64,000 nt of DNA, from contig NBAY01000003.1 of NCBI GenBank assembly GCA_002794775.1, forward strand, positions 372,001-436,000. Reading direction: 5' to 3'. This DNA comes from Porodaedalea pini (taxonomy: Eukaryota > Basidiomycota > Agaricomycetes > Hymenochaetales > Hymenochaetaceae). Under the pieces are notes generated by a model that worked only from the letters and a program-made list of their open reading frames with translations, was not told where the DNA came from and made no database searches. The position numbers and the translations under genes were made by a program. This document shows, in pieces, positions 11,933-22,269 of the stretch (its first letter is position 1; every line of letters starts with the position of its first letter).

Positions 11933-14144
11933 ATGGATGATCTCTTTGAGGGTGCGGTTGGCATCGACCTTGGAACCACCTACTCGTCAGTTTTACTCTC
12001 GAAAATTCTGAGCTTTGCTCGATTTTTAACGTGCCCTTGCCCTGTTTTCCAGCTGCGTCGGTGTCTGGCAAAACGACCGCGTCGAGATCATCGCCAACGA
12101 CCGTATGTGCGCGCATATATCTATGTTTTCTCTGTTTGATCGAGTATCCAGAGGGTAACCGTACAACTCCCTCCTACGTTGCCTTCTCCGCCGAGGAGCG
12201 TCTCATCGGTGATGCCGCCAAGAACCAGGCCGCTATGAACCCCATCAACACTGTTTTCGACGCAAAACGCCTTATTGGTCGCCGTTTCGAGTAAGTGTGT
12301 CATTTCTGCCGCTCTGCAAACTAAGGGATCTGACGACGATCGGTCTCTAGTGACCCCGATGTTAAAAAGGTAATCATATTCATGCTTAATCTTTTCGTCT
12401 ATGTGCAATAGCCTGAACTCGGATTTTTTTTTGACGTTTAGGACATGACGCACTGGCCGTTCAAGGTCGTTGACCAGGATGGTTCACCTATGGTTTCTGT
12501 CAACTACCTCGGCGAGGAGAAGACCTTCACCCCCCAGGAGATCTCCGCCATGGTCCTCACCAAAATGAAAGAAATCTCGGAGGCGAAGCTCGGCAAGACT
12601 GTGAAGAAGGCGGTCGTCACGTAAGTGAGCTTCACCTTGAGGCAATTCTGATGGATAGAAAGCGAAGACTCATCCATTAACTTCCTAGTGTCCCTGCTTA
12701 CTTCAATGACTCCCAGCGTCTTGCAACCAAGGACGCGGGCTCGATCGCTGGGCTTGATGTCCTCCGTATCATCAATGAACCCACCGCCGCGGCCATTGCC
12801 TACGGTCTCGACCAACAGTCCAAGACTGAGCGCAATGTTCTTATCTTTGACCTTGGTGGAGGGACTTTCGATGTCTCCCTTCTCAACATCACTGGTGGTG
12901 TCTTCGCCGTTAAGGCCACCGCAGGCGACACGCATTTGGGTGGTGAGGACTTCGACAATAATCTCCTCGAACACTTCAAGAACGAGTTCAAGCGCAAGAC
13001 CAAGCTCGACATTTCCGAAGATGCCCGTGCTCTCCGTCGTCTCCGCTCCGCCTGCGAACGTGCCAAGCGTACACTTTCTTCCGTTGCGCAAACCACCGTT
13101 GAGGTCGACTCGCTCTTCCAGGGTGAGGACTTCTCGTCCAACATCACACGCGCGCGTTTCGAGGAGATCAATGCCGCTCAGTTCAAGTCGACTATCGATC
13201 CCGTTGAGAAGGTTCTCAAGGACGCAAAGATGTCGCGCGAGAAGGTAAAGCAACTTGTGTTGTGGACATTTATAAAAAATTTCTGACTTAAATCTCTTTA
13301 GGTCGACGACATTGTCCTTGTTGGGGGTTCCACCCGTATCCCGAAGATCCAGTCTCTTGTGTCTGAGTTCTTCGGTGGCCGTACCCTGAACAAGTCCATC
13401 AACCCCGATGAGGCTGTTGCATACGGTGCTGCCGTTCAGGCTGCTGTTCTTACTGGTCAGACTTCGGACAAGACCGCCGATCTCCTTCTCCTTGACGTTG
13501 CCCCCCTCTCGCTCGGTGTCGCCATGCAGGGTGATGTTTTCGGTGTTGTCGTCCCACGTAACACGCCAATCCCGACGAACAAGAGTCGCACGTTCACGAC
13601 TGTTGAGGATAACCAGACAACTGTCACGTTCCCAGTATACGAGGGCGAGCGCACTCAATGCCGAGACAACCGTCTCCTCGGCGAGTTCGAGCTCAATGGC
13701 ATACCGCCGATGCCGCGCGGGCAGGCGGAGCTTGTGACGACCTTTGAGGTTGACGCAAACGGTCTATTGAAGGTGTCTGCAATGGACCGTGCCTCGGGCC
13801 GCAAGGCGTCAATTAGCATCACCAACTCGGTCGGCCGTCTCTCGAGCGCGGAGATCGAGCAGATGATCAAGGATGCTGAGCAGTTCAAGCAGGCGGACAA
13901 GGATTTCAGCGCGCGTCACGAGGCGAAGAGCGATCTCGAGGCCTACGTCCACCAGGTCGAGAGCACGATTACGAGCCCCGAGATCGGCATGAAGCTCAAG
14001 CGCGGTGCCAAGCAGCAGGTTGAGTCTGAGCTTGCACGCGCACTCGAGAAGCTCGAGATTGAAGACTCCTCAGCGGATGAACTTAAGAAGGCGCAGCTCG
14101 GCATTAAGCGTGCGCTACAGAAGGCGACCGCAGGTATGCGGTGA
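11933..14144 (+). CDS. SSB1: Ribosome-associated Hsp70 of the Ssb class
   Basis: Ssb-type Hsp70s bind nascent chains at the ribosome exit tunnel together with RAC. I join seven exons: 11933-11985, 12053-12102, 12152-12290, 12351-12369, 12442-12620, 12689-13244 and 13302-14144. They total 1839 nt and 612 aa, matching yeast Ssb1 (613 aa). The ATPase domain carries [56 protein letters not shown] and [13 protein letters not shown]. Ssb-specific features are [37 protein letters not shown] and a C-terminus ending KATAGMR without the EEVD of Ssa proteins. The fourth exon is only 19 nt and the codon bias is strong (C-ending codons), as expected for a highly expressed gene. A long antisense open frame over exons 5-7 is a coding-bias shadow. 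Confidence 0.95.
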
Positions 14145-14392
14145 AGTATTGCAATATAATATATATGCATGCTATACGTTGTCTGTTGTTCCTTGTTCGA
14201 TGTAGACGAAGGCTTGTATTGTCGACAAAACTTGCCAGTGTGGCAGACCACTCATTCTGTACTGTTCCGTGTACGCTCTGCTTGCACTTCCCTCTTGCTT
14301 TCTTCGTATGCAATGCGATATTATTCTCGAAAGTAGAACGAATGCCAATGAAAGGAGAAGAGCAGATAAAATAGTTGGACGAGAAAATGCAG

Positions 14393-15711
14393 CTAAGTCA
14401 GCGCTTTATGTGCCTGCAATGCGACTTCAAGTATTTGAAGCTCTTCATCTGCGCCATCGCATAATGCTTTGTCTGCCTCGGCAAAGGCCATAGCACATCG
14501 TGCCTTTTGCCTCGCACTCAAAGTCGGGTGCAGGATAATGAGGTCATGTAGCTAGAAGTGAATTACTTATTAGCCGGAGCTTTAGCATAACATTTTGGCA
14601 CTGACTTGGGACAGAAGTTGGGATGCCGAGTAGCCCTCTCGTATGAGCTCCTTGACTTTTGTCTTAACCGCATCAAAGTCCTTCCGTCGCTTCTTTCCAT
14701 CATCCACGTCCATTCCGTCATCATCTCCGATGATTTCCACGCCTAATACTCGCCCAAGTTCGTTCACGACCCTATTTGGCACTACACCTGCAATTTCTTG
14801 TATATCTTGCGATGTGATGTCTGTCGGTGGATCTGTTGAGGATGAAAGACGAGAGGCAGATTGTAAATACGTGATTGAGCGTCGAAGGTCACCACCCGAG
14901 ACAGAAATGAGCGTGTCGACGACGGCAGGCGTAACAGGAACTTTTTCCGCACTCGCAATATGCTGAATGCGCTGGGCGGTGGCAGATCCGTCGAGTGGCC
15001 TGAAGCGGAATTTGGAGCATCGCGATGCGAGCGGCTCAATGATGCGGGTCACATAGTTGCACACCAGGCAGAACCGCGTAATGCGGGCATAGGTCTCCAT
15101 GATGCGGCGTAGTGCAGATTGAGCATCATGCGTCATTGAGTCTGCCTCGTCGAGGATGATGATTTTGTACGGCGGACATGGGTAGGATTTGCCGTCGGAT
15201 GCGACAGCCTGCGCACGCGGAGTCTGACGCGCGAAATTTTTGATCTTTTCCCGCACGATCGTGATGCCCCGCTCATCGGACGCGTTCAGCTCCAGAACAC
15301 GGTTCCGAAAGTTATCTGGGCTTTTGAAAATGTGAGCTGAGCATTCTTATTCATATAGCAGGTGAGTTCACCCGAAGAGTTGACGGGACAATGCGAGGAT
15401 GGTTGAGGTCTTTCCTGTTCCAGGAGGTCCGTAGAACAGCATGTGAGGAAGCTTTCAATCTTTTTGATCAGTCTAGATCGACTCTGTGAAATCGTGTAAT
15501 CCTTACGTTCGTCGAGGTTAGTGTCTTTTGAAGGACGGCCACGATGTGTTCTTGAGAAGAGACATCGTCAATAGTCTTTGGACGACTGCATTTTAGTTAG
15601 CAGAGCTTATGATAACTGAGCTTATACGCACTATTTTTCAACCCAGGGTTGCAGTACTGGGTCAGCAGCTTGCTTCTGTGTGGTTTTGGTTGTCTGGGGC
15701 TTGAGGAACAT
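14393..15711 (-). CDS. RFC2: Replication factor C small subunit (yeast Rfc2 / human RFC4 type)
   Basis: RFC is the AAA+ clamp loader that opens PCNA and places it at primer junctions. The start MFLKPQTTKTTQKQAADP leads into PWVEK, the first RFC box. Following exons carry LPHMLFYGPPGTGKTSTILA (Walker A, near 15400-15450), VLELNASDERG, PPYKIIILDEADSMTHDAQS (Walker B), RFCLVCNYVTRIIEPLASRC (sensor and SRC arginine finger) and SGGDLRRSITYLQSASRL. The last exon (about 14393-14550) encodes the helical collar, with ADKALCDGADEELQIL as in RFC4/Rfc2, and stops at 14393-14395. PCPPYK and the DGADE ending point to yeast Rfc2 rather than Rfc4 type. The gene is head-to-head with the CAF-1 large subunit gene. 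Confidence 0.9.
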
Positions 15712-15861
15712 GACTGCAAAAGAGAAGACGCGTTTCTGTCGAGTCACAGATGAAGTGACGGACGCGACAGTCACAAGAACTCGCGCTGCCGCATCGTCTC
15801 TTCGTCTGCAACGTCGCGACACGTCTAGCAACGTCGCAAGTCTGCTATGCTCCTGGCAGAT
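15712..15861. promoter_or_regulatory. Divergent promoter shared by RFC2 and CAF-1 large subunit, with ACGCGT box
   Basis: Only 150 nt separate the two start codons. A perfect MluI cell-cycle box ACGCGT lies at 15728-15733, with a related ACGCGA near 15764. In budding and fission yeast, MBF acts through this box on replication genes at G1/S. The box is only 17 nt from the RFC2 ATG, so it could lie in that gene's 5' UTR. Function is inferred. Confidence 0.4.
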
Positions 15862-18806
15862 ATGTCGAATGCAGAGGTCCAGAAAGGTACGAAGGAAGGC
15901 AACGCTCGTTGAATGCTGCTGATCGCACGCGACAGAAGTGAACTTGAAGCCAGATGGCACTCCATTTTCGCGTACGTCGTCGTTTCACTATCAACGTTGT
16001 CAAGAAGGTCCTCTTACGCTTGAGTCAGCCACTAAGGCAGACAAACAAGCGCTTGTGGAGCTGAAAAATGGCAAGGTAATCTTCCGTCAGAAGCCGCTGT
16101 CGTGCGAGAAAATGTCGGAGACCATGCAAGGTGCGAACCGGTTTGCATGAGCCACCTCAGCGAGTCACTTCGCAGCTAAAGAAGCTTGTTCCAGAAATTG
16201 TTAAGTTTCGCGATTTTTTGGAGCAACGCGCGAAAGGGGAGTATTCATCTCTCCAAAGTATACCAGAAGAGCACATACCGCTCATTGCTAAGCTAGTACA
16301 CGAAAGGTGCGCCTCGCCTGACGCTTAAAAACAATTCAGACTCACGGTCATTTTTTCCTTAGCGATAAAACTATTGCTTTCCTTGCAAAGCATATCCAGG
16401 AAGCTCTTCGGCCCGAAGAAATCGACGATCCAGAAGGTGTTGACTCAGACAAGGCATCGTTAGCCACTGCCGCTATCGAAAGCGCGATCTTACAAGTAGC
16501 CGACCGTGTAAATTATGGTATAGACTGGACAGAGAGGGTCTCTGCGGCCCTAAGCGTCTGGAGATGGGAGGTGAGGGAGCAGATGCATGACTTGCTACCA
16601 AAGGCCTCTCGGGAAAAGTTTGAATCTCGTCTGGCCGAGAGAAGACGGGTTCGCAACTCCGTTTTTTATAAACTTCACAGACATTGACATTGACTCATGG
16701 CTCAGGCGAAACAAGACTTGAGGGCGTTGTTTGACGCCCTTTCTCAATCAGAGAAAGACGCCCTCACGAAAACCGGCAGGAAAACGAAGGTAGAGGTCGT
16801 ACATGCCTCTTCAGTTACTGATGAAAACAAGCCAAGCGCCGTATCTTCGACAGATGCTCAGTCTGAAACGGTCAGTCATGCTCTTTTGGATGGAAATTTA
16901 CCAATTAACTGGACGAATCACTTTCAGAAACCACAAGACTTAGCGGATGAGTCTTCAGACTCCAAGAAACTGGTTGGTCGGCCGAAGAAAGACAAGCCCG
17001 CAGATCTAGAACGTCTGGCAAAGGTGATATTATTTTCTGTATCAGGAAGCTTATACTAAATATTTCTTTACAGGAAAAGGAAAAGGCAGAGAGAAAAGCT
17101 GCCAAAGAGGAAAAGGAGCGGAAACAGCAAGAAGCGCAGAACAAGTCGCGCTCGATCATGTCCTCCTTTTTCGCAAAGCCAAAGGCGACCAGCAGCAAGC
17201 TTTTAAGACCAGCTTCTACGAGCTCATCGCTGAAAAACGAACCATCCTCCTCTAAGTCAGAGTTCGAAAAGGCGTTCAAACCCTTTATTCTGAGAAAAGA
17301 TGCGACATTGGCGCCAATCAACTCTTTTCAGCAGGAAAAGAAGGCTAAGGAGGTGATTGTAATCGACCAGGAATCCTCCAGCATGTCGCTGGATGACACA
17401 GCAAAACTCAGCAATTTAACGTTAAAGAACCCAGACTCCCAAGGTGAGAATTTCTCATCTATTATTGTAGCGTGGACTTTGTCTGAGAAGAATCAATTAG
17501 TACTCTTTTCTGAGTACCCCGCAAGCACGCCGTCTAAACTGCGACGTCAGCCAAAGACTTACCGTGCAAACAGCCCGAACTATAAGTCGTCTTCGGCGTT
17601 TTGCGTCCGCGATATTGTTGCGCAACTGTCAGAGGCAGAGGTCTTGGGTGATGACACCACCGTCCGCTCCCTACATGCTCTCCTGAGGTCAAGGGACAAA
17701 ATTCCTGCAAAAATACTGATCTTCCACGAAGACACTCGCCCAGGATATTTTGGAACCTTCACGAAGTCCTCAACCGTCGTCGGCGCCCGGGCGCCATTTG
17801 CCAAAGATGCGGTCGCATTTGACTATGGCTACGACTCTGGCGAAGATTGGGAAGAAGAGGAAGAAGGTGGGGACGATTTACTAAGCTTGAATGGAAGCGA
17901 TGTTGGGGGTTCAAGCGATGTTGGGTCGGACGAGTTGGACGATTGGCTCGTCGATGATGATGAAGCAATCGATCCTGGCACGCCACTGAGTGAGCGAGCG
18001 GGTTCACCAGGCTTTCCGCTGCCGCAAGAGCCTTTACCGAAGCGGAAAGCAGCAGTAGAAGGGGAGGCCAAAGAACCAAAGAAACGCAAGGTGATGCCAT
18101 TGGTGCCATTCTCGAAAGGCCCCTGTTTGGAGGTCAATATCGGCGAATGCGAATATGAACCCTTCAAGCAGTATCGGATACAGCTTCTTAACGGTATTTC
18201 GCTTTTATTCTCCGAGATGACTGAGGATGCTCACCTTAAATGATGATTCTTTTAGATACACCCTTCCCTATCGACCCGTTCACGTTCGTCTCAACACCAG
18301 TGGTCATTGGGCGAACTGCCCCGTCGAAGCAAGTTTTCGCCGTACCAGCGCTTCCTGCGCACGTACAGATGCCAGGCTCTAATGCGAATTCTGCAACTCT
18401 CCCCCTCCCTCCACCCACTTCCGACGTTGCTTCACATTCTTCTGTTGCTCCAGCATCCACAGTTCCGGCCAATATCAAACGTACGCCCGTGCAACCAAAG
18501 AATCCTTTCCCGTCTGCATTACTACCATACTTTGCGGACAAAGTGGCGTCGTTAAGTAGCGGGAATCTTACATGGCTTGTCGAGAGCTTGTACCAGGATC
18601 TACGTGCACACCGTGTGAAGAAAAACGCGATTGAGGCGAAGGTCCGCGAGGACTGCGAGAAGTGTCCCGTGCGGAAGGTTTGGATTGTCAAGGAAGACGT
18701 ACTGGTGAGCATTTTATTTGTCTAGCCAGAGGTTTTGCACTGCATGAACTAACGCTATTTTCAGCGGTCACTGGGTAGGACTCCGCCTGCCTTACCAAGC
18801 GCGTAA
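15862..18806 (+). CDS. CAC1: Chromatin assembly factor 1 large subunit (Cac1/Rlf2/p150)
   Basis: CAF-1 deposits H3-H4 onto newly replicated DNA and is recruited by PCNA. The start ATG at 15862 (MSNAEVQK) has an in-frame ATG 15 nt upstream at 15847, so the N-terminus is uncertain by five residues. Early exons encode VIFRQKPLSCEKMSETMQ and, after the intron 16131-16194, EIVKFRDFLEQRAKGEYSSL. A basic KER-like stretch (KAERKAAKEEKERKQQEAQ) is followed by IMSSFFAKP, a PIP-like motif. The conserved ED region reads KILIFHEDTRPGYFGTFTKS, then FDYGYDSGEDWEEEEEGGDD. A C-terminal winged-helix domain (NPFPSALLPYFADKVASLS to KVWIVKEDVL) ends the protein; the final short exon stops at 18804-18806. A TAA in intron sequence near 18239 is bypassed by splicing. 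Confidence 0.87.
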
Positions 18807-19051
18807 AGAGGGAGAAACGTAAATCATACCATTGCTTTAATTAACATATGTACTTGAGTCTCGGAGTTTCCTTGTCATTATTGGGTTCATTGTAACATGC
18901 TCCTTAGTTAGACCTTGAGGGGAAGCAATGAAGCGTGTATGGCCTACCCTCAGTTGCTTGTGGCGTATGGGTATATTTTTGATGCTAAGTATACAAAAAG
19001 TGGTTGGATGCTACAGAAAAAAAGTTGCGACCAATATGAGAGCAAGAAGCA

Positions 19052-19889
19052 TCACGATGATGCAAGGTTCCATAGTATAGTTGCATACTCTTCGTCCGTC
19101 TTGCCGTCCTCAAAGGATACACTGTGAACCTCGCCTGACTGCGAGCCTGCGATAGCAGTCAGCGACGGCACATACTAGAGAAAGGTGGAGCTAATTGACT
19201 CACGAACGAGAATCTTCTGTACGCGCCCGTTCTTGTCAGACACGGGCGTGAACCCCAGACCGCGAATGAACGTGAGCTTCAGACTGCCGAGAGAGCAAAA
19301 GCATTAGCATCGCATGGATTAAACCTCCTGGGCAACGGGAATCTGGGAATGAAGCAGGCCATGAGAGAGGACTCACGTAGAAGCATCCAGCTCATGCTCT
19401 GAAGCGGGGTCGCTCGCTTCAAGTGCGGCACACTCTTCGCGGAGCCGCGCGAGCGCCGCCTCTTTCTCCGCAAGCGAACCTTCCACGGCATTGATGCGCT
19501 TCATAAACCCAAGGCGGGCGCCGTCAAGTGCGTTAAGCGATTCAACGTGCGCTTCTGCGGAAGCGACCGTTGGAGGACGCGTGCACGAGGTGCGTGCTGC
19601 GTCAAGCGTGCGCAAGAGGTCTGGCAAGACCGTCAAATGGTAAGTCTGAGCTTTAGATGCAGAAACGAAGAGCTCACTTTTGAGATTGTTGTTGACGTCG
19701 TCGAGCTCTTTTTGCCTCTGCGCAGCGATGGTGCCCATCTGTTCCTCCGCACTGACAATGTTGAGATAGTCTTCGGTCGGATCAAAGATCGGGCTCATGC
19801 TCTGAAGGACTTTTCTGCAATGCTGAGTTAGTTGTATTCACTAGAACCAAAATGAAGGCTTACATGGCATCCTGCATTGAGTCGCCCAT
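19052..19889 (-). CDS. SPC24: Spc24-like subunit of the NDC80 kinetochore complex
   Basis: Spc24 pairs with Spc25 to link the Ndc80 complex to the inner kinetochore. The first exon MGDSMQDA joins, after an intron, to IKVLQSMSPIFDPTEDYLNI, the family N-terminus. A long coiled coil follows (QRQKELDDVNNNLKSELF, then EGSLAEKEAALARLREECAA). The C-terminal globular domain is in the last exons: LKLTFIRGLGFTPVSDKNGR, then after an intron SQSGEVHSVSFEDGKTDEEY, ending WNLASS with the stop at 19052-19054. Length is about 200 aa, normal for the family. The gene lies between CAF-1 and histone H1. Confidence 0.83.
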
Positions 19890-20285
19890 TTTGTAACGCG
19901 TTCCGTGGTGGTTCAACCTGGAGAGTAACGGGGCAGAGCGCGCATTTCAACGACGCGCGTGGCACGTGACATGCACGTGACATTGACTTGGTCTTAACAC
20001 ATGTATTAATCGGCCACTGGCACACGAGACTCAATCGACCCTGCAATATGTGAAACATGGAAAGAGACGAGCTGAATGCTACAGTCTTCATCTTTGTAGT
20101 TATCGTGTGCCAGATACAAGCTACAGGAACACAGAAGCTTATTGTACAAAGCTGTGCAGAATTACATATACACGCGTCAGTAAGGGGGCTCATAGCAGGC
20201 AACTCATTCAGATGCCTCTTGCCAATACATGTATGATGGGTGACGAGGCAGATAGTACAACAGAACAGTAGAAGAATAAACATTA
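19890..20285. promoter_or_regulatory. SPC24 upstream region with ACGCGT and paired CACGTGAC motifs
   Basis: This 396-nt region separates SPC24 (-) from the 3' end of H1 (-). ACGCGT lies at 19896-19901, next to the SPC24 start. Two CACGTGAC copies at 19963-19970 and 19974-19981 are 11 bp apart, about one helical turn. On the other strand they read GTCACGTG, matching the RTCACRTG consensus of Cbf1/CDEI. I see no gene in the remainder. Confidence 0.4.
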
Positions 20286-21604
20286 TCAGGCTTTGGTGGC
20301 GGACGCGGGCTGTGAAGGAGAGTTTAGAGGTATATAAAGGTGATGGATAAATATATTGTTCTTACCTTCGCCGCTGCAGACGCCGGTTTGGTAGATCTGG
20401 TAGAGGCAGGTTTCTTCGAGGCCGCGGCTGCCTTTGAGGTGGGTTTCGCCTTTGACGCCGGCTTCTTGGGCTTAGATGCAGCTGTCTTCGCCGCCGCCTA
20501 AATGAATTAATTCAGCCAGTCAGACAATACGAGCAATCGATACTCTAAGTGACAATACCTTCTTCGCATCATTTTTCTTGGATGAAGTTTTCTTAGCAGC
20601 GGATTTGGCTTTCGCAGCTGTTGGCTTCTTGGTTGCTTTCGTGGTGGGCCTCTTTATAGGCTTGGGAGTCGTGGACTTGCTGACAGTCTTGGATTGAGCC
20701 TTCGCGACAGGCTTCTTAGGCGTTTGGGCCTTTCCACCCGAGCTCTTTGTTGTAGCAGGCTTGTTGTTCTATGGAGAAAGGATTGGAATCAGGGTTCCCA
20801 TAAGTACTGAACGTAGAACGCTTACCCCCTTCGCACTGGTCGCCAAAGTCTTCTTAGGGGCAGTGGGTTTCTTAGAAGCTGGGGCAGCCTTAGTCGCTTT
20901 CTTATTCTTAAAACTTTGCATTAGCTATGACTCAGAGTGAAGCGTCTTCAGAACGCAAACCTCTTTTTCTGCCTTATTCATCTCTTTAACAGTGTCAGCC
21001 TTAGCCTTGGGAGCCAGCTTGACTTTGCCCGAAGGTCCTGCGACACGTGTGAGCACAGCTACTGATAGCGGAAGTGCAATGGTCTCACCCTTCGGAAGCA
21101 CAAAGGTGTCTTTCTCAGAGCCAGAGATAATGGCGCGCGAGAGCTGTGAGGTATGAGAGGCGTCCATAGAGATCTTATATTTTGTCTCGATAAACTAAAT
21201 GGAATATCATTGAGATCAGCTGATTCCGCCTTAGAATCAATAGAGACAAACCTTCTTGATAGTAGGCCGAGACACACCCATACGAGCGTCCTCTGGATGC
21301 GCGACAATGCATTCCTGTTGAATATGTTAGCTTGTGAGACTCTACTAGATTGAGTGTGGATGGAATATCTGAAACATCAGGAATATGGCTGCGATAACTC
21401 GGATGCATAGCAATGACTCAGTCACAGTCAAGTGCACATGCATGCATGTCTTATGCATTCGATCAAGGAAAAGTATAGCTGTAGAAGCTATACGTGGAGC
21501 TAATGACTTGCCTTGATCATGTCGACCCAGCTCGGGTGGGCGGAAGGCTTTGTGGACTTCTTGGCAGCAGCGCCCTTCTTGGTCAATGATGTCGTCTTAG
21601 ACAT
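20286..21604 (-). CDS. Linker histone H1 (copy A)
   Basis: Linker histones bind nucleosomal DNA at the dyad and compact chromatin. The start MSKTTSLTKKGAAAKKSTKP gives a short basic N-tail. The winged-helix globular domain runs HPSWVDMIKECIVAHPEDAR, GVSRPTIKKFIETKYKI, QLSRAIISGSEKDTFVLPKG, and ends, after an intron, GPSGKVKLAPK. The C-tail is Lys/Ala/Pro-rich with many PKK and AKK repeats and stops at 20286-20288. At least six introns interrupt the gene. The intron positions after DMIK and TIKK are the same as in the second H1 gene at 24913-25941, so the two are paralogues. The intron inside LPKG-PSGK is specific to this copy. Confidence 0.9.
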
Positions 21605-22269
21605 TTCGGACTGAGCAGACACGGTATGCGGTGATTAGCGATGGAAGGACGATGAGGAGAGGTCAGGTAGTAAAGCAAGGGAGAACTGGGGGATATGATG
21701 TAGGCGTCGGAACTTAAGAGTGGTTGTGTCTGTGGCCAGACTAGATTGGAAGTCCGCAACGCGGGTCTGACCTCACGTGCTCATTGTATGCGCCTTCATT
21801 CCGCACGCATTTGGCATGTTCATCGTGCGTAGCTACGCTGTTGAGGACCGCTTTGTATAATAATGAGGTATTCGGGACTAGAGAAGAACTACCGGTGCAC
21901 TAGTCTGCACCGGTTCAGCGTAGTTGAGAGGCTGACGGGCCACGACATAGCATTAAACAAGCCATACACGTGTTTTCAATCTCGGAAAACGCGCTCGCAT
22001 CTTGATCTGCCTTCCAGTGTTCTTCCTGGTGCAAGAGCAAAGCTCTATGACAACGAACAAATTAAGACGCGTTTGTTCAAGGGAGCAAGTTGAGTGCAGA
22101 CTAAAAGACTCGAATTACTGGATCGGTGCATGTCGATCAAAGAAGCCCTCGGAGTCTAGAATCCTCTTACGTAGCCGACAAATGACAAGCTCCCAATACA
22201 TCACTAGTACTACATAGTACTGTCTCATCAGCACACCCCGGCGGACGCTCTCAACTCGTCCTCAACAAA
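21605..22269. other. Divergent intergenic region between H1 copy A and the acyl-CoA-synthetase-like gene
   Basis: These 665 nt lie between two start codons on opposite strands. An ACGCGT occurs at 22067-22072. Small open frames at 21863-22217 overlap each other and match nothing I recognise. It presumably holds two promoters. Confidence 0.4.

Noticed and set aside
12504..13658. 384-codon open frame antisense to the SSB Hsp70 gene
   Set aside because: It mirrors exons and introns of a strongly biased Hsp70 coding region. Long antisense frames opposite Hsp70 genes are a known codon-bias artefact, and no family motif is present.
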